NCBI GenBank assembly: GCA_022822665.1
Contig: JAJEAR010000005.1
Location: 62,001-126,000, forward strand
DNA length: 64,000 nucleotides
Direction: 5' to 3'
Source of the DNA: Alphaproteobacteria bacterium
GTDB taxonomy: Bacteria > Pseudomonadota > Alphaproteobacteria > Thalassobaculales > Thalassobaculaceae
The position numbers were made by a program, and so were the translations under genes. Of the stretch, positions 25,192 through 34,334 are shown piece by piece (position 1 is the first letter of the stretch; each line of letters begins with the position of its first letter). The notes under the pieces are model-generated. The model was not told the DNA's origin. It saw nothing but the letters and a program-made list of their open reading frames with translations, and made no database searches.

Positions 25192-25659
25192 ATGCCGGAA
25201 GCGACCGAAACCGATCCGCGGTCCGAAGCCCGCCAGCGATGGATGGGAGTCCTGGCGAGAGCCGGGACCGACGCGCTCGAGGCCGCCTGGACCGGTCTCG
25301 CCGTGCGGCCCGGGTACCGGATGCTGCGCCCGCCCGAGACCGGACTGGTGATGGTGCGCGGGCGCACTGGTGGAATCGGCCGCCACTTCAACCTCGGTGA
25401 AATGAGTGCGACGCGCTGCGCCGTGCAGTTCGAGGACGGTGTGATCGGCATTGGCTACGTGGCGGGGCGCAGTGCCCGCCACGCCGAACTGGCCGCGGCG
25501 TTCGACGCCATGCTGCAGTGCGATGCCTGGCGCGAGGAGGTGGAGGAGACGGTGATCGCACCGCTTGCGCAGGCCGAGCGTGAGCGGCGCGACGCGGAAC
25601 GCGCCGGCACCGAGAGCTCGCGGGTCGAGTTCTTCACCATGGTCCGCGGGGAGGACTGA
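25192..25659 (+). CDS. phnG: phosphonate C-P lyase system protein PhnG
   Basis: A 155-residue PhnG: RQRWMGVLARAG, LVMVRGRTGGIGRHFNLGEM and VGYV-like strands (GIGYVAGRSARHAELAAAFDA in outline near residues 84-104) match the family. PhnG is part of the PhnGHIJ core complex that attaches methylphosphonate to ATP. The ATG at 25192 begins just before homology. It is the first gene downstream of the Pho box. Confidence 0.92.
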   Translation: MPEATETDPRSEARQRWMGVLARAGTDALEAAWTGLAVRPGYRMLRPPETGLVMVRGRTGGIGRHFNLGEMSATRCAVQFEDGVIGIGYVAGRSARHAELAAAFDAMLQCDAWREEVEETVIAPLAQAERERRDAERAGTESSRVEFFTMVRGED

Positions 25660-25663
25660 GTCG

Positions 25664-26269
25664 ATGCCCGGACCCGGCGGCGCCTTGGATCTCCGGCCCG
25701 GGTTCGGTGACCCGGTTGCCGACAGCCAGTCGGTGTTCCGCGCGGTGCTGGCAGCGATGTCGGAGCCGGGCACGGTGCGGACCGTGGCCGTGGAAATGGA
25801 CGCGCCGGCGCCACTGCATCCCGCGACCGCCGCGGTGTGCCTCGCGCTGATGGATTTCGAGACACCGGTCTGGCTCGATGCCGCGGCGTGCACCGGCGCG
25901 GTCCGGACCTGGCTGCGGTTTCACTGCGGCTGTCCGCTGGTCGCCGATCCCGCCGCGGCCCGGTTCGCCGTCGCGGCGGACCCGGTGACGCTGCCGCGGC
26001 TGGACTGTTTCTCGGTTGGTTCGGAGGCCTATCCCGACGAGGGAGCGACCCTGGTCCTGCAGGTCGGCTCACTTGACGGCGGGATGCCGGTCACGCTGTC
26101 GGGTCCCGGTATCCCGGGCGAACACGGCTTTGGTCCCGAAGATGTCACGCGCGACTTCTGGCTCCAGCGCCGCGCGTTCGAGGACCTGTTCCCGCAGGGT
26201 CTGGATCTCGTGTTCACATCGGGTGTCGGGCTGGCGGCCTTGCCGCGCTCGACCCTGGGGAGGTGGTGA
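25664..26269 (+). CDS. phnH: phosphonate C-P lyase system protein PhnH
   Basis: The 201-residue protein shows FGDPVADSQSVFRAVLAAMS, the typical PhnH start (usually F-x-DPV-x-xSQ-x-xFRxxLxAM), and the end LPQGLDLVF-like FPQGLDLVFTSGVGLAALPR. PhnH is a dimeric subunit of the C-P lyase core. It begins 4 nt after phnG. Confidence 0.92.
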   Translation: MPGPGGALDLRPGFGDPVADSQSVFRAVLAAMSEPGTVRTVAVEMDAPAPLHPATAAVCLALMDFETPVWLDAAACTGAVRTWLRFHCGCPLVADPAAARFAVAADPVTLPRLDCFSVGSEAYPDEGATLVLQVGSLDGGMPVTLSGPGIPGEHGFGPEDVTRDFWLQRRAFEDLFPQGLDLVFTSGVGLAALPRSTLGRW

Positions 26270-26270
26270 G

Positions 26271-27386
26271 ATGTATGTTGCGGTCAAGGGTGGCGAACGG
26301 GCCATCGAAGCGTCGCACCGGCTGCTGGAAGCGGAACGGCGCGGCGATCCGGCCGTGCCGGAACTGTCCACGAGGCAGGTGTCCGAACAGCTTCCGCGCG
26401 CCGTGGACCGGGTCATGGCAGAAGGGTCACTGTATGACCGCGAACTGGCGGCGCTGGCGATCAGGCAGGCCGCGGGCGACCTTGTCGAGGCCATCTTCCT
26501 GCTGCGCGCCTACCGCACGACCCTGCCGCGGCTCGGCAACAGCGAACCGGTCGACACCGCCCGCATGCTCGTCCGGCGCAGGATCTCGGCCACCTTCAAG
26601 GATGTCCCGGGCGGACAGATCCTCGGCCCGACCCCGGACTACACGCACCGCCTGCTGGATTTCCGGCTGGCCGACGTCTCCGCGACGGACCCGGCGCAGC
26701 GCGACGACACGGTGCAGCGCGACCGGCTTCCGCCACGGGAGGAACCGATGCCCCGGGTCATGGATCTCCTGGGGCGGGAGGGGCTGGTCGAGGAGGAGAC
26801 CACCGCCGCGGACGAAGGGCAGCCGCCAGCGGACATCACCAGGGAGCCGCTGCGGTTTCCGGCCGGGCGCGATGCCCGGCTCCAGGTGCTTGCACGCGGC
26901 GACGAGGGGTTCCTGCTTGCCCTCGGCTATGCCAGCCAGCGCGGGTTCTCGAATACCCACCCCTTCGCGGGCGAGATCCGCTACGGCGTGGTCGCCGTGT
27001 CGATCGTACCCGAGGAACTCGGCTTCGCCATCGACATCGGCGAGATCGAACTGACCGAGGTGCAGATGGTCAACCAGTTTGCCGGCAGCGACACGGCGCC
27101 GCCCCAGTTCACGCGCGGATACGGTCTCGTCTTCGGGCACCAGGAACGCAAGGCCATGTCGATGGCGCTGGTCGACCGCTCGCTCAGGGGCAGGGAACTC
27201 GGGGAGGCGGCCGACTCGCCCACCGAGGACGAGGAGTTCGTCCTCTACCACAGTGACAACGTCGAGGCTTCGGGCTTCGTCCAGCACCTGAAGCTGCCGC
27301 ACTACGTCGACTTCCAGTCGGAACTCGAATTGCTGCGCAGGCTGCGGTCGGAGTTCGATCCGCCTTCCGCGCAGGCGGCGGAGTGA
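26271..27386 (+). CDS. phnI: carbon-phosphorus lyase complex subunit PhnI
   Basis: A 371-residue PhnI, starting MYVAVKGGERAIEAS as in most family members. It catalyses displacement of adenine from ATP by the phosphonate together with PhnGHL. Motifs such as GYASQRGFSNTHPFAGEIR and YHSDNVEASGFVQHLKLPHY (each shown in part) are conserved. The start is 1 nt after the phnH stop and its end overlaps phnJ by 4 nt. Confidence 0.95.
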   Translation: MYVAVKGGERAIEASHRLLEAERRGDPAVPELSTRQVSEQLPRAVDRVMAEGSLYDRELAALAIRQAAGDLVEAIFLLRAYRTTLPRLGNSEPVDTARMLVRRRISATFKDVPGGQILGPTPDYTHRLLDFRLADVSATDPAQRDDTVQRDRLPPREEPMPRVMDLLGREGLVEEETTAADEGQPPADITREPLRFPAGRDARLQVLARGDEGFLLALGYASQRGFSNTHPFAGEIRYGVVAVSIVPEELGFAIDIGEIELTEVQMVNQFAGSDTAPPQFTRGYGLVFGHQERKAMSMALVDRSLRGRELGEAADSPTEDEEFVLYHSDNVEASGFVQHLKLPHYVDFQSELELLRRLRSEFDPPSAQAAE

Positions 27387-28282
27387 CGCGCGTGAGCACC
27401 GCGGCACGCGACGGCGGCTACACCTTCGCCTACCTCGACGAGCAGACCAAGCGGATGGTCCGTCGCGCGATCCTGAAGGCGGTCGCCATCCCGGGCTACC
27501 AGGTCCCCTTCGCGAGCCGCGAAATGCCGTTGCCGTTCGGCTGGGGTACCGGAGGCATCCAGGTCACCGCCAGCATCATCGGCAGAGACGACACCCTGAA
27601 GGTGATCGACCAGGGCGCGGATGACACCGTCAACGCGGTCAGCATCCGTGCGTTCTTCGCCCGGACCGCCGGCGTTCCGACCACCACGCGCACGCAGGAC
27701 GCCACCATCATCCAGACCCGCCACAGGATCCCGGAAACACCCTTGCGGGCCGGTCAGATCCTGGTCTACCAGGTGCCGATCCCCGAGCCGCTGCGCTGGT
27801 TGGAGCCGCGCGAGGCGGAAACCCGCAGGATGCACGCGCTGCAGGAATACGGTGTCATGCACGTGCGCCTGTACGAGGACATCGCCAGGTACGGGCACAT
27901 TGCCACCTCCTACGACTACCCGGTCCGCGTAAACGGGCGCTACCTGATGCGCCCGTCGCCCATTCCCAAGTTCGACAATCCGAAGATGGACCGGTCCCCC
28001 GCCCTGCAGCTGTTCGGCGCCGGGCGCGAGAAGCGCATCTACGCGGTGCCGCCGCACACCGGGGTTCGCAGCCTGGACTTCGACGATCACCCGTTCGAGG
28101 TCCAGAAATGGGACCAGGCCTGCGCCCTGTGCGGCTCGACAGCGAGTTTCCTCGACGAGATCGTCACCGACAACCAGGGCGGACGCATGTTCGTCTGTTC
28201 GGACACCGATCATTGCGAGACACGCGTGCGGGCCGGCCACGTCGAGTCCGCGGCAGGCGGCCGGGACCCGGGAGGACCGTGA
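27383..28282 (+). CDS. phnJ: alpha-D-ribose 1-methylphosphonate 5-phosphate C-P-lyase
   Basis: PhnJ is the radical SAM enzyme that breaks the C-P bond. The 299-residue protein keeps the cluster cysteines in CALCGSTASF and MFVCSDTDHCETR, matching the CxxC-x21-C pattern, plus the conserved end Cys. GWGTGGIQVTASII and QDATIIQTRHRIPE-like stretches are typical. The GTG at 27383 overlaps the phnI stop; a GTG at 27392 is an alternative. Confidence 0.95.
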   Translation: MTRVSTAARDGGYTFAYLDEQTKRMVRRAILKAVAIPGYQVPFASREMPLPFGWGTGGIQVTASIIGRDDTLKVIDQGADDTVNAVSIRAFFARTAGVPTTTRTQDATIIQTRHRIPETPLRAGQILVYQVPIPEPLRWLEPREAETRRMHALQEYGVMHVRLYEDIARYGHIATSYDYPVRVNGRYLMRPSPIPKFDNPKMDRSPALQLFGAGREKRIYAVPPHTGVRSLDFDDHPFEVQKWDQACALCGSTASFLDEIVTDNQGGRMFVCSDTDHCETRVRAGHVESAAGGRDPGGP

Positions 28283-28283
28283 G

Positions 28284-29066
28284 ATGGCGTGCGATGACCG
28301 CCCGCTGCTCTCGGCGCGTGGGCTGACCCGCTACTACGGCCGGATCCTCGGGTGCCGTGACGTGAACTTCGACATCTGGCCGGGGGAGGTGCTGGGCATC
28401 GTCGGTGAATCCGGTTCCGGCAAGACGACGGTGCTGAAGTGCATCTCCGCACGTCTCGAGCCGTCGGCGGGAACGGTGACCTACGACACCCGGACCGAGG
28501 GTCCGGTCGACATCCACCGCATCAGCGAACCGGCGCGCCGGCTGCTCATGCGTACCGACTGGGGATTCGTGCACCAGGATCCGCGCGACGGGCTGCGCAT
28601 GGCGGTGAGCGCGGGAGCCAACATCGGCGAGCGGCTGATGGCGGTGGGCGCGCGCCACTACGGTCAGATCCGCGAGACGGCAACGAACTGGCTCGGCAAG
28701 GTCGAGATGGACACCGGGCGCATGGACGATCTGCCGTGCACCTTCTCGGGTGGCATGCAGCAGCGCCTGCAGATCGCGCGCAACCTGGTGACGGCGCCGC
28801 GGATCGTGTTCATGGACGAGCCCACCGGCGGGCTCGATGTCTCTGTGCAGGCACGCCTGCTCGATCTCCTGCGCGGCCTGGTGTCGGACCTGGGGCTCGC
28901 GGCCGTCGTGGTCACCCACGATCTGGCGGTGACCCGCCTGCTGTCACACCGCCTGCTGGTGATGCGCCATGGCACGGTGGTGGAAACAGGCCTGACCGAC
29001 CAGGTCCTCGACGACCCGCAGCATCCCTACACCCAGCTGCTGGTCTCGTCGGTCCTGCATCCGTGA
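28284..29066 (+). CDS. phnK: C-P lyase ABC-type ATPase PhnK
   Basis: A 260-residue ATP-binding protein with Walker A GESGSGKTT, the ABC signature FSGGMQQRLQIARNL and Walker B RIVFMDEPTGGLD. PhnK binds the PhnGHIJ core; it is not a transporter ATPase. It starts 1 nt after phnJ. Confidence 0.93.
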   Translation: MACDDRPLLSARGLTRYYGRILGCRDVNFDIWPGEVLGIVGESGSGKTTVLKCISARLEPSAGTVTYDTRTEGPVDIHRISEPARRLLMRTDWGFVHQDPRDGLRMAVSAGANIGERLMAVGARHYGQIRETATNWLGKVEMDTGRMDDLPCTFSGGMQQRLQIARNLVTAPRIVFMDEPTGGLDVSVQARLLDLLRGLVSDLGLAAVVVTHDLAVTRLLSHRLLVMRHGTVVETGLTDQVLDDPQHPYTQLLVSSVLHP

Positions 29067-29085
29067 TGGCCGGAAGCAGGGGTCG

Positions 29086-29784
29086 ATGACGGGCGCGCTT
29101 CGCATCGAGGGACTGGAGAAGTCCTTTGTCCTGCATACCCAGGGCGGAGTGCGCCTTCCGGTCCTGGCCGGCCTGGACCTGGAGGTCGAACCCGGTGAAT
29201 GCGTGGCGCTGCATGGTCCGTCGGGGGTTGGCAAGAGCACGGTGCTTCGCTGTGTCCATGGCAACTATCGTGCCGATGCGGGGCGGATTCTGGTCCGTCA
29301 CCGGGAGGGGGTCATGAACATGGTGACCGCGCATCCGCGCGAGGTCCTCGCGGTTCGCAGGGAGACGATCGGTCATGTGAGCCAGTTCCTGCGCGTGATC
29401 CCGCGGGTTTCCGCCGCCGACGTGGTCGCCGAGACCCTGCGTGACCGCGGTACGGACCGGGAAAGCGCTGACGATGCGGCCCGGTCCATCCTGCACCGCC
29501 TCAACATTCCCCCGGAACTGCAACAGCTGGCGCCGGCGACGTTTTCCGGAGGCGAGCAGCAACGGGTCAACCTGGCTCGGGTGCTGGTCGCACACTATCC
29601 AGTCCTCCTGCTTGACGAGCCGACCGCCTCCCTCGACCGGGAAAACCGGGAGGTCGTGATCGACCTGATCCGCGAGGCGGCCGGCCGGGGCGCGGCCATC
29701 CTCGGCATCTTCCACGACGCCGCGGTTCGCGATGCGGTGGCGACGCGTGTCGTTGCCATGGACACCGGGCGGGAGGCCGCCTGA
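29086..29784 (+). CDS. phnL: C-P lyase ABC-type ATPase PhnL
   Basis: A 232-residue ATPase with Walker A GPSGVGKST, signature FSGGEQQRVNLARVL and Walker B VLLLDEPTASLD. Within the phn operon this is PhnL, needed for formation of the ribose 1-phosphonate triphosphate. The stop shares one base with the phnM ATG (TGATG). Confidence 0.93.
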   Translation: MTGALRIEGLEKSFVLHTQGGVRLPVLAGLDLEVEPGECVALHGPSGVGKSTVLRCVHGNYRADAGRILVRHREGVMNMVTAHPREVLAVRRETIGHVSQFLRVIPRVSAADVVAETLRDRGTDRESADDAARSILHRLNIPPELQQLAPATFSGGEQQRVNLARVLVAHYPVLLLDEPTASLDRENREVVIDLIREAAGRGAAILGIFHDAAVRDAVATRVVAMDTGREAA

Positions 29785-30920
29785 TGACGCAGATGACGAT
29801 CACCAACGCGCGGATCGTCACGCCCGAGGCGGTCGTCGCCGGCACGGTCGAGGTTGCGGGCGGGCAGATCGCGACCGTCGGGAACGGATCGGTCAGATCC
29901 CGGGGAGCGGTCGACTTCGAGGGCGACTACCTGATCCCGGGACTGGTCGAACTGCACACCGACAACCTGGAACGCCACTTCGCGCCCCGTCCCGGTGTTG
30001 CCTGGCCGGGCAGGCACGCCATGCTCGCCCACGACAGCCAGGTTGCCGCGGCGGGCATCACCACGGTGTTCGATGCCATCTGCGTCGGTGACGATAACGA
30101 GTTCCGGGTCACGCACATGCACGCGATGACCGATGCCGTGAGCCAGGCGTCGGCCCTGAACGTGTTCCGGGCCGAACACTTCCTGCACATGCGGTGCGAG
30201 GTCTCCTGCGCGGCGATGATGGAGCTGTTTGCACCGTTTCGTGACGACCCGCTGGTCCGGCTGGTCTCGCTGATGGACCACACGCCCGGGCAGCGCCAGT
30301 TCGTTGACACGGGAAACTATCGGGAGTTCTACCGGAACCGTCTCGGCTACACCGACGCGCAGATCAGCGATCACATGCGGGAGAAACTCCTGGCGCAGGC
30401 ACGGCACAGCAACCGCAACCGCCGTGACCTGCTCGCGGCACTTGACGGCCGGGACATCGTGCTCGCAAGCCACGACGACGCCACCCGGGACCACATCGAC
30501 GAAGCGGTGCGCGCGGGGATCAGCATCGCCGAGTTTCCGACCACGGTCGAGGCCGCGGACACCGCGCGCCGGAACGGGTTGACCATCCTGATGGGCGCCC
30601 CGAACCTGGTTCTCGGCGGCTCGCATTCGGGCAACGTGTCCGCACGTGACCTGGCCGCAGCCGGCCTGCTCGACGTGCTGTCGTCGGACTACGTTCCGAC
30701 CAGCATGCTGCAGGGCATCTTCATCATCCGCGACACCATCCGGGACATGACGCTGCCGCACGCCGTCGCGCTTGCGACCGGCAACCCGGCCCGGGCGGCA
30801 AGGCTCGAGGATCGCGGTGAGATCGCGTGTGGCAAGCGGGCCGATTTCCTGCGCGTGCGCGAGGTTGACGGTGTGGCCGTCGTACTCGGGACATGGCGCG
30901 CCGGGCACAGGGTCATCTAG
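29784..30920 (+). CDS. phnM: alpha-D-ribose 1-methylphosphonate 5-triphosphate diphosphatase
   Basis: A 378-residue amidohydrolase-fold enzyme: LIPGLVELHTDNLERH holds the metal-binding His and the PhnM-specific HTDN, and IVLASHDDAT and VLSSDYVPTS complete the metal site. It removes pyrophosphate from the intermediate before PhnJ acts. Normal length. Confidence 0.95.
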   Translation: MTQMTITNARIVTPEAVVAGTVEVAGGQIATVGNGSVRSRGAVDFEGDYLIPGLVELHTDNLERHFAPRPGVAWPGRHAMLAHDSQVAAAGITTVFDAICVGDDNEFRVTHMHAMTDAVSQASALNVFRAEHFLHMRCEVSCAAMMELFAPFRDDPLVRLVSLMDHTPGQRQFVDTGNYREFYRNRLGYTDAQISDHMREKLLAQARHSNRNRRDLLAALDGRDIVLASHDDATRDHIDEAVRAGISIAEFPTTVEAADTARRNGLTILMGAPNLVLGGSHSGNVSARDLAAAGLLDVLSSDYVPTSMLQGIFIIRDTIRDMTLPHAVALATGNPARAARLEDRGEIACGKRADFLRVREVDGVAVVLGTWRAGHRVI

Positions 30921-30936
30921 CCGGGAGAACGGAACC

Positions 30937-31482
30937 ATGTCGGGTCTGGACCGCATCATCACAATCCTGGAGACCAGGGGGGCCGGCCAGTACGACGACG
31001 AGCCGGTCAGCCAGTTGCAGCACGCCCTGCAGTGCGCACACCGGGCCGAGGCCTCCGGTGCGTCCGCACACCTCGTGGTGGCGGCACTGCTTCACGACAT
31101 CGGTCACCTGATCCACGGGCTCGGCGACGACCCGGCGGCGAAGGGCATCGACGATCGTCACGAGCGGCTCGGTGAACGGTTCCTTTCCCGATGGTTCGAC
31201 GAGGCGGTGACCGCGCCGGTCGGCCTGCACGTCGATGCCAAGCGCTGTCTCTGCGCCATCGACCCGGCGTATTTCGGGACGCTGTCGGCGGCATCGGTGC
31301 GCAGCCTGGAACTGCAGGGCGGACCGTTCGGAGAAGCCGAGACAGCGGCCTTCATGGACGGGCCGCATGCACGCGATGCGATTGCCGTGCGCCGGTGGGA
31401 CGAGGAGTCCAAGGACCCGGCCGCGGTCACACCCGGCCTCGAACACTACCGGGGGATCATCGCTTCGGTGATCCGGGACTGA
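30937..31482 (+). CDS. PhnZ-like HD-domain diiron oxygenase (phosphonate-associated)
   Basis: The 181-residue HD-domain protein has Tyr19 and Glu22 in GQYDDEPVSQ, His29, the HD pair His53-Asp54 (LLHDIGHLI), His75 and His98. The spacings closely follow those I recall for PhnZ, a mixed-valent diiron oxygenase that cleaves 2-amino-1-hydroxyethylphosphonate to glycine and phosphate. The usual partner PhnY, a 2-oxoglutarate oxygenase, is not seen in this window. Members of this family do occur in C-P lyase operons, but their substrate there is unclear. A ribosome site GGGAGAACGG precedes the ATG. It sits between phnM and phnN. Confidence 0.85.
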   Translation: MSGLDRIITILETRGAGQYDDEPVSQLQHALQCAHRAEASGASAHLVVAALLHDIGHLIHGLGDDPAAKGIDDRHERLGERFLSRWFDEAVTAPVGLHVDAKRCLCAIDPAYFGTLSAASVRSLELQGGPFGEAETAAFMDGPHARDAIAVRRWDEESKDPAAVTPGLEHYRGIIASVIRD

Positions 31483-31494
31483 GGCGACCGGACG

Positions 31495-32049
31495 GTGACC
31501 GGCGGGCGCCTCGTCCTCGTGGTCGGCCCGAGCGGTGCGGGCAAGGATACGCTGCTGCGCCGCGCCGAGGCGGCACTGCGCGAGGACGGGCGCTTCCGGT
31601 TTGTCCGCCGCGTGATCACGCGTGCCGGCGGGGATCCGCACGAGGACCACGTCGCGTTGTCGCACGAGGAGTTCGTCCTGCGCGAGCGCGCCGGCGAATT
31701 TGCGCTCGCCTGGCGCGCCCACGGGCTGTGCTACGCGCTTCCCGGGTGCGTCGATACCCTGCTGGCCGAAGGCCGGGTGGTGGTGGCCAACGTGTCCCGG
31801 GGCGTGGTCGGACAGGCGAGGGACCGCTTCGGGCGTGTCGGGGTCATCCATGTCACCGCGAGCATGCAGACGCGCGCGCGCCGGCTCGCCGGCAGGGGCC
31901 GGGAAACCCGTGACGATCGCCTGCGCCGGCTTGCGCGGACGGTGGAGGGCCCTTCCCCGGGTCCGGACGTGCGCATCCTGGACAATGACGGCCCGCTCGA
32001 CCGGGCCGTCGGCAGGATGGTCACGATGCTGGTGGCCCTTGCTGCCTGA
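31495..32049 (+). CDS. phnN: ribose 1,5-bisphosphokinase
   Basis: A 184-residue guanylate-kinase-like enzyme with P-loop VVGPSGAGKDTLLRRAE (GTG start) and RRVITRAGGD. PhnN phosphorylates ribose 1,5-bisphosphate to PRPP, recycling the C-P lyase by-product. Its last 29 bp overlap the end of the convergent phnE2 gene. Confidence 0.92.
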   Translation: MTGGRLVLVVGPSGAGKDTLLRRAEAALREDGRFRFVRRVITRAGGDPHEDHVALSHEEFVLRERAGEFALAWRAHGLCYALPGCVDTLLAEGRVVVANVSRGVVGQARDRFGRVGVIHVTASMQTRARRLAGRGRETRDDRLRRLARTVEGPSPGPDVRILDNDGPLDRAVGRMVTMLVALAA

Positions 32050-33415
32050 CGGCCTGCTCGCCTGGAGGTGTCGGCCTGCCGTGGATGAGGCGGCGGCGGA
32101 CCGCGCCGGACAGGCTGTCCATGGCGATCACGAGCACGACGGTCAGGATGATGATGTAGAGCGTGTTTTCCCAGTCCCGGGAAGTCCGCATGGTCTCGAC
32201 CAGAAGCAGGCCGATTCCGCCGGCGCCGAGCGCGCCGATGACGGTGGCGGAGCGGGTGTTCGATTCCAGGTAATACAGCACCTGGGAGACAAAGATCGGC
32301 AGAATCTGCGGCACGATCCCGAAGCGGTAGACCTGGAGCTTCCTGGCGCCGGTCGACGTCACTCCCTCGACCTGTTTCCGGTCGATGTTCTCGAGCGCTT
32401 CCGAGAACAGCTTGCCAAGGGTGCCGGTATCGGTAAACGCGATGGCGAGGGTGCCGGTGAGCGGACCGAGACCGAAGGACCTGATGAAGATCAGCGACCA
32501 GATCAGCATGTCGATCCCGCGCAGCATGTCGAACAGGCGCCGGATGAGGAACCGCAGCGTGAGCGAAGGGGCGAACCCGCGGGCCGCAAGGATGGCAAGC
32601 GGCATGGCGACAATGGCAGCGGTTCCCGTTCCGAGCACCGCCATCAACAGCGTTTCCAGCAGGGCGGTGAAGACGGCGCCGTGCTGCCAGTCCGGGTTGG
32701 TCCAGAAGGTCCTGAAGATGTAGCGCCAGTTGGCCGTGTCCTCGCGCAGCCTGGGACCGCTTGCCGCCAGCGAGACCAGTTCGCCGGCCGAGTACCGGTT
32801 GAGTTCGGAGTCGAAGGGGAAGAAGAAGTTCTCCCAGCCGAAGAAGAACCGGTGAACCTCGATGCGCGCGCGTGACACCTGCACCCGCCGGCCCAGGGTC
32901 GGGCGGGCGTCGAACTTCGCGGGAGTGGCGCGCAGCCACCCGGGTGGCGGGCCCGGATGTGGCAGGACGGTGACCACGCCGTCGCCCGAGGCCTCGGCGC
33001 TCACTGTGCCGTAGCCCGGAACGGTCAATCGCACCGTGCGGTCCTCGATCACGGCCGCATGTCCGTCACCGAGATCCACCACCAGGCCGGCATCGGTGCG
33101 CTCGATCCAGTCCGGCGGACTGCGGAAGGTCGCGGTCCGCTCGCCCTCCACCGAGATGGTGTCACCGCCGGTGCGCAGGGACCTTGTGACGTGAACCTTG
33201 TGCGCGACCGAGTCGACCGCCAGCAGCACCGCCCGCTGTGGCCGTGCGTCCGCGATCAGGCCCGAGACATCGAAGGTTCCCCAGGCGTAGGCGAGGTAGG
33301 CGAACACGCACAGCATGACGGCGCAGCCCCGCAGCGTCCTCGCATGCACGGCCGAGGCAACGACGCGGCGCCGGCGCGCGGGATCGAGGTCAACCAGTAC
33401 CGCCGCGTTTGCCAT
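32021..33415 (-). CDS. phnE2: phosphonate ABC transporter permease, long PhnE2 form
   Basis: A 464-residue permease. The C-terminal half is a normal PhnE permease with transmembrane segments and the EAA-like loop FTDTGTLGKLFSEALENID, ending LGAGGIGLLLVETM. The N-terminal ~190 residues are extra: one membrane segment (VMLCVFAYLAYAWG) followed by a beta-rich, charged region that should be periplasmic. It is co-transcribed with phnE1; the phnE1 stop is directly followed by this ATG (TGA-ATG). The 3' end overlaps phnN antisense. Confidence 0.9.
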   Translation of the reverse strand: MANAAVLVDLDPARRRRVVASAVHARTLRGCAVMLCVFAYLAYAWGTFDVSGLIADARPQRAVLLAVDSVAHKVHVTRSLRTGGDTISVEGERTATFRSPPDWIERTDAGLVVDLGDGHAAVIEDRTVRLTVPGYGTVSAEASGDGVVTVLPHPGPPPGWLRATPAKFDARPTLGRRVQVSRARIEVHRFFFGWENFFFPFDSELNRYSAGELVSLAASGPRLREDTANWRYIFRTFWTNPDWQHGAVFTALLETLLMAVLGTGTAAIVAMPLAILAARGFAPSLTLRFLIRRLFDMLRGIDMLIWSLIFIRSFGLGPLTGTLAIAFTDTGTLGKLFSEALENIDRKQVEGVTSTGARKLQVYRFGIVPQILPIFVSQVLYYLESNTRSATVIGALGAGGIGLLLVETMRTSRDWENTLYIIILTVVLVIAMDSLSGAVRRRLIHGRPTPPGEQAVRQQGPPAS

Positions 33416-34285
33416 TCAGCTGACCTGCCCCGCTCCCGTGATCCGGCCCCGCAGCCAGGAGGAGGCCTGGTCGATGACGAAGATCGACAGGATCAGCAGA
33501 ACGAACAGTGCCGCGGTCTCGTCACCCGCGCCCTTGCCCCAGCCGATGGTGCGTCGCAGTTCGGACCCGATGCCTCCGGCGCCCACGAACCCGAGGATGG
33601 CGGAGGCGCGCAGGTTGATCTCGAAGCGCAGCATGAAATAGCTGAGGTGGTTGGGCAGCACCTGTGGCAGAACCGCGAAGCGCATGCGCTGCAGCCAGCT
33701 GGCGCCGCAGGCCTGCAGTCCCTCCACTGCCCTGCGATCGACGTTCTCGTTGACCTCCGAGAACTGCTTGCCCAGCGCACCGGCGGTGTGAAACCCGACC
33801 GCGATCATGGCCGGGACCGGGCTGGTGCCGAGCACGAAGATCAGGAACAGGGCGATGATGAGTTCGGGGAAGGCACGCATCACGTCCATGAGCCGCCGCG
33901 CCAGCGGAACGAGCACGGGGTGTACGCCGAGCCCGGCCGTTCCCAGGAAGGCGAGTGCGGTCGCGCAGATCCCGCCCAGGATCGTGGCCACTGCGGCGAT
34001 GTTCAGGGTTTCGAGGAGGGCAGGCAGGAAACGGAGCAGGAGACCGGCAAACTCGCCCCGTGCCGTCCAGGCCTCCAGGGCGATTTCCGCCGGGTAGTCG
34101 AGGAACTTGGCCAGGCCCTGGACAAATCCGCCCGAGTTCATGTCGTTGGCCTGCCCGTATCCGGCGGCGAGCAGTGTCGCGAGCACGAGGACGAGAACCC
34201 CGGAGTAGAGAGTGCGGCGCCTTTCGCTTCGCGAAAGGTCCAGCGCGGGCCCTGCGACCTGCATCATGGTGACCGGTCCGACCAT
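33416..34285 (-). CDS. phnE1: phosphonate ABC transporter permease PhnE1
   Basis: The 289-residue permease shows several hydrophobic segments and the PhnE signature FHTAGALGKQFSEVNENVD followed by LGFVGAGGIGSELRR. It forms the channel with PhnE2. The start at 34285 may be shifted to the ATG pair at 34267/34264. It follows phnD by 49 bp. Confidence 0.92.
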   Translation of the reverse strand: MVGPVTMMQVAGPALDLSRSERRRTLYSGVLVLVLATLLAAGYGQANDMNSGGFVQGLAKFLDYPAEIALEAWTARGEFAGLLLRFLPALLETLNIAAVATILGGICATALAFLGTAGLGVHPVLVPLARRLMDVMRAFPELIIALFLIFVLGTSPVPAMIAVGFHTAGALGKQFSEVNENVDRRAVEGLQACGASWLQRMRFAVLPQVLPNHLSYFMLRFEINLRASAILGFVGAGGIGSELRRTIGWGKGAGDETAALFVLLILSIFVIDQASSWLRGRITGAGQVS

Positions 34286-34334
34286 GAAGCGGCAGCCCCG
34301 GAACCGAGGGACTGCGCGCTTCGTGGTTCGACGG

